A stretch of 10,077 nucleotides of DNA from Verrucomicrobiota bacterium (GTDB lineage Bacteria; Verrucomicrobiota; Verrucomicrobiia; Chthoniobacterales; JAFAMB01): the NCBI GenBank assembly GCA_019236035.1, contig JAFAJU010000005.1, positions 1 to 10,077 of the forward strand, written 5' to 3'. Position 1 is the first letter of the stretch; every line of letters starts with the position of its first letter. The notes under the pieces are model-generated. The model was not told where the DNA came from. It ran no database searches and saw nothing but the letters and a program-made list of their open reading frames with translations. This document shows positions 6,088 through 10,077 of the stretch, piece after piece. Made by a program: the position numbers and the translations under genes.

Positions 6088-7071
6088 ATGCTGCCGAAGA
6101 GATTCTTGATCTCCCTTTTTACTTTCGTGGCTTTGTTGACCACTTCGCTGTTAGCTCAAGCCCAGTTCAAAAAACCCAAAATCGGCTTTTTGCCCGGGGT
6201 CGTCGACCCATTCTATCAGGTCATGGAAATCGGCGTGAATGAAGCGGCAGCAGACTACGGTCTCGAAGTCGTGACTCAGTATCCACAAACCTGGGGTCCA
6301 ACAATTCAAACCCCGATTTTGGATGCGATGGTGGGACGCGGTGACCTCACCTACCTGATCATAGCTCCTACCGATAAAGAGCAGATGATTGCCCCGCTGC
6401 AGCGCGCCGTTGACGCCGGTATCAAAGTCATCACAGTCGATACCTTCCTGGGCGATGGCGACTATATAAACGGCAAGGTGACTTTCCCGCTTTCGTACAT
6501 AGGGTCAGACAATGTGGAGGGCGGCAAGATCGCGGCTCGTGCGTTGGCCAAGGTCGTCGGTAACAAAGGCAAGGTCTATATCCAGAACACGAACGTTGGC
6601 GCCAGCACTACCGAGCAGCGTGGCAAAGGGTTCAAGGATGGCATTGCTGAATTCAAGGATATGCAGCTGGCTGGTGAGGACTATAACCTGGACGACGCCG
6701 GCACCGCCGCCCAGCAGACTGCTGCCAAGCTACAGGCTAATCCCGATCTGGTTGGTATCTTCGGCGTTAACGTATTCAGCGCCCAGGGGGCAGGGAACGC
6801 AGTTAAGTCCGCGGGTCTGGGCGGAAAGGTGCAAGTTATCGCCTTTGACGCCACCAAAGACGCCATCGAGAACCTCCGACAGGGTGTGGTTAGCCTGGTT
6901 ATAGCGCAAAAGCCCCACGACATGGGTTATCTGGCGGTCGCGTTCGCTATGGCAGATGCGCGCGGTGTGACCAGCTTGCCACGGCGTGTTACTACCGGCT
7001 ACGCGGTTATTGACGCCAAAAACGTCGATGACCCATCGGTATCTCGTTTCATCTACCGGGTCGGCAAATAG
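6088..7071 (+). CDS. Periplasmic sugar-binding protein of a CUT2-type ABC importer
   Basis: A 327-residue periplasmic binding protein of the ribose/xylose-binding type, which captures a sugar and delivers it to the membrane permease. Residues 1 to about 25 are a signal peptide (KR near the start, then LISLFTFVALLTTSLLAQA), with cleavage likely near AQA-QF. The mature protein begins KKPKIGFLPGVVDPFYQVM, the first beta-strand and helix of the fold. Further family segments are YLIIAPTDKEQMIAPLQRAVDAGIKVITVD, YIGSDNVEGGKIAARAL and QVIAFDATKDAIENLRQGVV. I chose ATG 6088 because AAAGGA lies just upstream and the signal peptide then has normal form. ATG 6046 would add 14 polar residues. It is the first gene of the transporter set, separated from the permease by a hairpin-rich gap. 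The ligand cannot be read from sequence; ribose, fructose, xylose or a polyol are candidates. Confidence 0.88.
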   Translation: MLPKRFLISLFTFVALLTTSLLAQAQFKKPKIGFLPGVVDPFYQVMEIGVNEAAADYGLEVVTQYPQTWGPTIQTPILDAMVGRGDLTYLIIAPTDKEQMIAPLQRAVDAGIKVITVDTFLGDGDYINGKVTFPLSYIGSDNVEGGKIAARALAKVVGNKGKVYIQNTNVGASTTEQRGKGFKDGIAEFKDMQLAGEDYNLDDAGTAAQQTAAKLQANPDLVGIFGVNVFSAQGAGNAVKSAGLGGKVQVIAFDATKDAIENLRQGVVSLVIAQKPHDMGYLAVAFAMADARGVTSLPRRVTTGYAVIDAKNVDDPSVSRFIYRVGK

Positions 7072-7108
7072 GTCTCTCAAAACCTTTTGTAGCGACGAAA
7101 ATCGGTAG

Positions 7109-7128
7109 GGATGCGCTCCTGCGCGTCC
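7109..7128. repeat. Imperfect 8-bp hairpin in operon spacer
   Basis: GGATGCGC (7109-7116) pairs with GCGCGTCC (7121-7128) around a TCCT loop, with a single T-G wobble. The strong GC stem suggests a real RNA structure in the message between the binding-protein and permease genes. Confidence 0.55.
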
Positions 7129-7150
7129 GGGGTGGCGCGTCTACTTCGCT

Positions 7151-7176
7151 GGGAACGCGCACACGGTCGCGTTCCC
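7151..7176. repeat. Perfect 9-bp hairpin in operon spacer
   Basis: GGGAACGCG (7151-7159) and CGCGTTCCC (7168-7176) are perfectly complementary with an eight-base loop. It follows the previous hairpin by 22 bases. No T-run is present, so it looks like a stability or processing structure rather than a terminator. Confidence 0.65.
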
Positions 7177-7258
7177 GGTCGGGCGGTAGGGCGAGGCTCC
7201 GTCCGAGCCCGAGATCGAGCGACGCAGCGCGTTTTGAACGCAGCGACATCAACATTCT

Positions 7259-8365
7259 ATGGGAGACGGTACAGTAGCTCGACAGAAACAATTGATTCTT
7301 GTTTTCAGTCGTGTGTGGGCCTGGGTGTTTCTGGCCGGACTGATCGCTTTTTTCGCGACCAGCGTGAATATCCAAAGCCGAGGGGGTGTGAACTTCCTGA
7401 CCATTAGGAACTCGCAAAATATCCTAATGGCGATCGTCCCTGTTCTGCTGATGGGGTTAGGACAGACCTTCGTGGTCATCGCCGCTGGGATCGATCTCTC
7501 GGTTGGATGGGTCATGGGGTTGTCATCAGTCGTCTCGGCGATGGTCATTGTGGCTCTGACCGACCGTGGAACCTATGAACCCCTGGCCATTGTGATAGGC
7601 TGCCTGGCAGGTGTCGTAGCAGCGATAATTCCCGGACTGATTAATGGGGTTATCATCGCCACCCTGCGTATTCCATCGTTTATCGTCACCCTGGGCATGT
7701 CATTTATCGCGCGCGGCGTGGCCTTCTTGCTGTCGGGCGGCAATGTGGTTGGTGGGCAGCCTCAGGGTGTGCGCGACCTTGGGAATGAGGCGCTGCTTTA
7801 TTTGATTTCGGGATCGCATGGCGGATTGTACTTCCTGCGCCCACCTGCGGTGACTGGCGAAGCGTTGCGCCAACTGGATCGCATCTTACAATGGCCGGTA
7901 GTCATAACGTTCGTCCTGCTGTTGATCATGCTTTTCGTCCTCCACAAAACGCAGTTCGGGCGGCACGTCTATGCCATCGGCGGTAATCGTGAAGCAGCGC
8001 TCCGTGCAGGCATCCCGGTTGACCGGCACATCATTGTTCTGTATGCGCTCTCAGCAGCCACTGCCGGAATCGCGGGCGTCTTGAGCACGGCCCGCTTTTC
8101 GGGCGGCTCTTCCATAGCCGGCGATCCTTTGCTGTTGTCTTCTATTGCTGCCGTAATTATTGGCGGAGTCAGCATGTTTGGCGGAGAAGGCAGCGTGAGC
8201 GGAACTTTGATCGGTGCGCTGATTATTGCGGTGATGACGACCGGTCTTGTCATGCTTAACGTGCAACCCTTCTGGCAATACATTGTGGTCGGCATAGTCG
8301 TGATACTGGCGGTGCTGATCGATCAGGCACGCGACCTCATCATCGGCAGGATGGAAGCGGGATAA
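7259..8365 (+). CDS. Sugar ABC transporter permease (BPD_transp_2, RbsC-like)
   Basis: A 368-residue inner-membrane permease forming the sugar channel of the importer. It is strongly hydrophobic with about eight to ten membrane segments, for example around residues 18-36, 54-76, 84-100, 108-136, 138-160, 213-229, 258-277, 292-306, 315-334 and 340-356. Family markers are AAGIDLSVG (75-83), the LRIPSFIVTLG segment (136-145), the coupling-helix motif GRHVYAIGGNREAALRAGI (234-252) and GGVSMFGGEGSVSGTLIGA (302-320). It is longer than E. coli RbsC (about 320 residues), partly from an extra polar loop at about 184-210 (SGSHGGLYFLRPPAVTG). The ATG at 7259 has no obvious Shine-Dalgarno. The ATPase gene begins four bases after its stop, so those two are tightly coupled. 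It should work with the binding protein encoded 187 bases upstream. Confidence 0.92.
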   Translation: MGDGTVARQKQLILVFSRVWAWVFLAGLIAFFATSVNIQSRGGVNFLTIRNSQNILMAIVPVLLMGLGQTFVVIAAGIDLSVGWVMGLSSVVSAMVIVALTDRGTYEPLAIVIGCLAGVVAAIIPGLINGVIIATLRIPSFIVTLGMSFIARGVAFLLSGGNVVGGQPQGVRDLGNEALLYLISGSHGGLYFLRPPAVTGEALRQLDRILQWPVVITFVLLLIMLFVLHKTQFGRHVYAIGGNREAALRAGIPVDRHIIVLYALSAATAGIAGVLSTARFSGGSSIAGDPLLLSSIAAVIIGGVSMFGGEGSVSGTLIGALIIAVMTTGLVMLNVQPFWQYIVVGIVVILAVLIDQARDLIIGRMEAG

Positions 8366-8369
8366 TTTC

Positions 8370-9125
8370 ATGGAGCCGATGCTTTCCGTCAGGAACCTGG
8401 TCAAGCGCTTTGGTGGTCTGACTGCTGTCAACCATGTCAGTCTGGACGTATATCCTGGTGAGGCCGTTGGCTTGGTGGGAGATAACGCCGCCGGAAAATC
8501 AACCCTTATCAAGTGCATTTCCGGCGTCTATCAGGCCGATGAAGGCGAAATTTTCTTCCGGGGCGAGCGGGCCCATTTTGCGCGTCCGATCGACGCGCGC
8601 CGGGCCGGTATCGAGACGATTTACCAGGACCTGGCGTTAGCTGGCAACCTTGGAATCAGTGCGAATATTTTCATGGGGCGTGAAGTCAAAAGGAAATACC
8701 TCGGCGGCATGGTTCACACGCTCGACGAGACCTTTATGAACGAGGCATCCCGGAAGGTCCTGGATACGCTCAATATTCACTTCGCTAATTTCGGGGAAAA
8801 GATCGAGAAATTATCTGGTGGCCAGCGGCAGGCGGTGGCAATTGCGCGCGCAGTTTACTGGCAGGCCAAACTCATGATTATGGATGAACCCACCAACAAC
8901 CTGGGGGTGGTCGAACAGCACAAGGTACTGGATCTGATCGGTAAACTACGCGAAGAGCAGGTGCCCGTCATACTCATTAGCCACACGCTTCCGGACGTGT
9001 TTGCAGTGACAAATCGCATCGTAGTTATGCATCGGGGCCGGAGAGTTGCCGAGAAACGCACCAGCGAAACGAACAGCCATGAAATCGTGCAATACATGGT
9101 CGGAGCGCTCGATGACACCCGGTAG
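8370..9125 (+). CDS. Single-domain sugar ABC transporter ATPase (FrcA-like)
   Basis: A 251-residue cytoplasmic nucleotide-binding subunit that powers the importer. The Walker A is GDNAAGKST (37-45), the Q-loop Gln86 (TIYQD), the signature LSGGQ (148-152), and the Walker B LMIMDEP (168-174, Asp172 and Glu173). The switch His205 is in LISHTLPDVF. In CUT2 importers the ATPase is usually a tandem fusion of about 500 residues. A single domain of this size matches the FrcA type, described for fructose uptake in rhizobia, and would work as a homodimer. Ala40 replaces the Gly common at that position in GxNGAGKST, but the basic GxxxxGKS pattern is kept. The start is ATG 8370, four bases after the permease stop; ATG 8379 is an alternative. 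The stop codon shares its last two bases with the 48-bp palindromic element. Confidence 0.93.
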   Translation: MEPMLSVRNLVKRFGGLTAVNHVSLDVYPGEAVGLVGDNAAGKSTLIKCISGVYQADEGEIFFRGERAHFARPIDARRAGIETIYQDLALAGNLGISANIFMGREVKRKYLGGMVHTLDETFMNEASRKVLDTLNIHFANFGEKIEKLSGGQRQAVAIARAVYWQAKLMIMDEPTNNLGVVEQHKVLDLIGKLREEQVPVILISHTLPDVFAVTNRIVVMHRGRRVAEKRTSETNSHEIVQYMVGALDDTR

Positions 9126-9171
9126 CCTGCATCGCTCACAAATCTTCAGAGATTTGCGAGCGGTGCAGGCT
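9124..9171 (-). repeat. 48-bp palindromic element, copy 2 (inverted)
   Basis: Arms 9124-9145 and 9150-9171 match copy 1, but the right arm differs at two positions, leaving one wobble and one mismatch. The loop reads TCAG, the reverse complement of the CTGA loop of the other copies, so this copy lies in the opposite orientation. It begins inside the ATPase stop codon and ends two bases before the stop of the convergent membrane-protein gene. It therefore fills the entire convergent gap and could serve both genes as a 3' end structure. Confidence 0.9.
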
Positions 9172-9173
9172 CA

Positions 9174-9881
9174 CTACACCGTCGCCTCCTCTTGATTAGC
9201 CCTTAGAACTATCGGAGCGATCTTTGCAAAGAACCGGACGACGTAAATCAGGTAACCAAACAGGGTGATCGTCTGAAGCACTGCAAACACAATGTGACCG
9301 CCTCCTGCGATGAGGATCCCGGGCCAGAAGTGGATGCCGATGACTACAACCAAATTATAGAGCGTCAAGCCAGGCACTAGCCAGTGAATGTTCATCCGCT
9401 GATCACGCAGGATCAGCTGATAGAGTTCCTCTTCGGCAGGTCCGATCGCTTCGGCCTGTCGTTGGCGGATCAAACGCAGGTCGGCCAGGAACAGTGCCCA
9501 AGCCAAAATCCCGAACGCGGTGCTAAACGCATACCATTCGAGCGGAACGGTCAGATCGGTGAATTGAATCGCCTCGACCATGGTACACGCGATGTAGAGA
9601 AAGTTGTGCGCAAACTCCAGCGGCCAACGAATCAAAGTCAATGTGTGCGCCATAGACCTTGACCAGAACAACAAAATAACCAGCAACCCATTGGCGACAT
9701 ACGGCCACTGGTCAAACCGGAGGTCACCAAGGGGTGCTCGCGCACTCTCCGCCAGAACGGATAATGCGACCCCTTGAATGATACTCACCAGGGTCAACTC
9801 TATGTTTACCACCAACCCATCTAATTGGCGTCGAGTCGATCTCCGGGCGTGGCGTTCGCCTCTGGTTTGAGGAGAATGCAT
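9174..9881 (-). CDS. Six-helix membrane protein of unknown function
   Basis: I do not recognise the family. The 235-residue protein has a basic N-terminus (residues 1-20 include RGERHARRSTRR), indicating a cytoplasmic start by the positive-inside rule. About six membrane segments follow, near residues 25-45, 59-75, 88-106, 116-135, 168-190 and 196-216. Between segments two and three is a striking polar run, WSRSMAHTLTLIRWPLEFAHN (73-93), with paired Arg and His, which might be a functional site. An acidic/basic cytoplasmic loop lies at about 137-163 (LIRQRQAEAIGPAEEELYQ). I chose the ATG at 9881 because AGAGG (within 9890-9896 on this strand) lies eight bases upstream. The longer start at 9908 lies inside a palindrome and lacks such a site. 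It converges with the ABC importer, so it is a separate transcription unit. Confidence 0.75.
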   Translation of the reverse strand: MHSPQTRGERHARRSTRRQLDGLVVNIELTLVSIIQGVALSVLAESARAPLGDLRFDQWPYVANGLLVILLFWSRSMAHTLTLIRWPLEFAHNFLYIACTMVEAIQFTDLTVPLEWYAFSTAFGILAWALFLADLRLIRQRQAEAIGPAEEELYQLILRDQRMNIHWLVPGLTLYNLVVVIGIHFWPGILIAGGGHIVFAVLQTITLFGYLIYVVRFFAKIAPIVLRANQEEATV

Positions 9882-9889
9882 TGTAGCAA

Positions 9890-9896
9890 CCTCTTC
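9890..9896 (-). promoter_or_regulatory. Ribosome binding site deciding the start of the membrane-protein gene
   Basis: On the minus strand the sequence reads GAAGAGG followed by eight bases and ATG. This is one of the better Shine-Dalgarno matches in the window and favours the start at 9881 over the one at 9908. Confidence 0.6.
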
Positions 9897-9898
9897 GG

Positions 9899-9917
9899 GT
9901 GTGAGCATCGCTCACAC
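9899..9917. promoter_or_regulatory. Palindromic operator-like or hairpin site upstream of the membrane-protein gene
   Basis: GTGTGAGC (9899-9906), ATC spacer and GCTCACAC (9910-9917) make a perfect 8-bp inverted repeat. It lies directly upstream of the ribosome binding site. It could be an operator or a 5' UTR hairpin. Its GCATCGCTCACA core (9905-9916) also occurs in the arm of the 48-bp element, so it may be a degenerate or captured piece of that repeat. Confidence 0.5.
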
Positions 9918-10020
9918 GCACGTTTCCGGGACATTAGCAGTCGCAGCCGTGCAGGGGAAGGAAACAAAGCCGCGTCCTAGCCCGCAAAAATCACGCGCTG
10001 GGAGAAATCGACGAGCTCAT

Positions 10021-10068
10021 AGCCTGCATTGCTCACAAATCTCTGAAGATTTGTGAGCAATGCAGGCT
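10021..10068 (+). repeat. 48-bp palindromic element, copy 3
   Basis: Perfect 22-bp arms (10021-10042 and 10047-10068) with a CTGA loop. Compared with copy 1, one C-G pair of the stem has become T-A through changes in both arms (CATTGCTC on the left, GAGCAATG on the right), preserving full pairing. It lies upstream of the minus-strand membrane-protein gene and near the window edge, so the downstream neighbour is unknown. Confidence 0.9.
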
Positions 10069-10077
10069 AGGTAGTTT

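Larger units (their letters stand above)
7072..7258. other. Hairpin-rich spacer between binding-protein and permease genes
   Basis: These 187 bases hold no credible gene. They contain an imperfect hairpin at 7109-7128 (GGATGCGC, loop TCCT, GCGCGTCC; one G-T pair). A perfect 9-bp hairpin follows at 7151-7176 (GGGAACGCG, eight-base loop, CGCGTTCCC). A GC-rich segment around 7185-7210 (GGGCGAGGCTCC then GTCCGAGCCC) has weak symmetry. A frame on the + strand from 7111 overlaps the permease and is a shadow. The structures lie inside what should be one operon. Confidence 0.7.

Noticed and set aside
137..7108. Identical 13-base word CGAAAATCGGTAG at 137-149 and 7096-7108
   Set aside because: A single 13-base match is expected about once by chance in a window this size, and the flanks differ. 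It could be part of a repeat, but the window alone does not support it.
7111..7407. 98-residue + strand frame in the operon spacer
   Set aside because: It runs through hairpins, overlaps the permease in another frame, and has an Arg-rich composition typical of shadow translation.
9900..9916. CRP-like site TGTGA...TCACA
   Set aside because: The spacer is seven bases rather than the six of the E. coli CRP consensus, and the match is explained by the local palindrome.
2771..10068. CRISPR array
   Set aside because: The palindromes are dispersed, not regularly spaced with unique spacers, and no cas gene is present.

Overview
The window looks like part of a chromosome from a Gram-negative bacterium in one of the lineages that carry UBact and a 20S proteasome. 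My best guess is a soil member of the Verrucomicrobiota (Chthoniobacterales/Udaeobacter-like). The reasons are the UBact-prcB-prcA gene order, generally weak Shine-Dalgarno sequences, and intergenic spaces filled with short palindromes and heptamer tracts. Phylum placement is inference; no rRNA or marker gene is present.

Left part (158-2717, + strand): UBact, a 58-residue Pup-like protein modifier ending in Gly-Glu, is followed one base after its stop by the proteasome beta subunit (prcB). prcB overlaps the alpha subunit (prcA) in an ATGA. Sixteen bases later comes a secreted protein with two peptidoglycan-binding domains. Together these encode a protein tag, the 20S degradation chamber and a possible envelope protein. 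The ligase (PafA), Dop-type enzyme and ring ATPase are not in the window.

Middle part (2718-5940): two adjacent palindromes precede a plant/trypanosome-type ATP-dependent 6-phosphofructokinase. Next is a spacer built from two opposed heptamer tracts, then a subtilisin-like (S8) protease without a signal peptide, then a 23-bp perfect hairpin.

Right part (5941-10077): a three-gene CUT2-type sugar ABC importer encodes binding protein, permease and a single-domain ATPase. A 187-bp cluster of hairpins separates the binding-protein gene from the permease gene. A six-helix membrane protein of unknown function is encoded convergently on the minus strand.

The most distinctive non-coding signal is a 48-bp palindromic element present three times (2812-2859, 9124-9171, 10021-10068). 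It has 22-bp arms and a 4-nt loop, with a compensatory base-pair change in one copy and an inverted loop in another. One copy fills the whole space between two convergent genes. Several other hairpin families and tandem tracts occupy nearly every intergenic gap, so the gaps, more than the genes, hold the least explained sequence.
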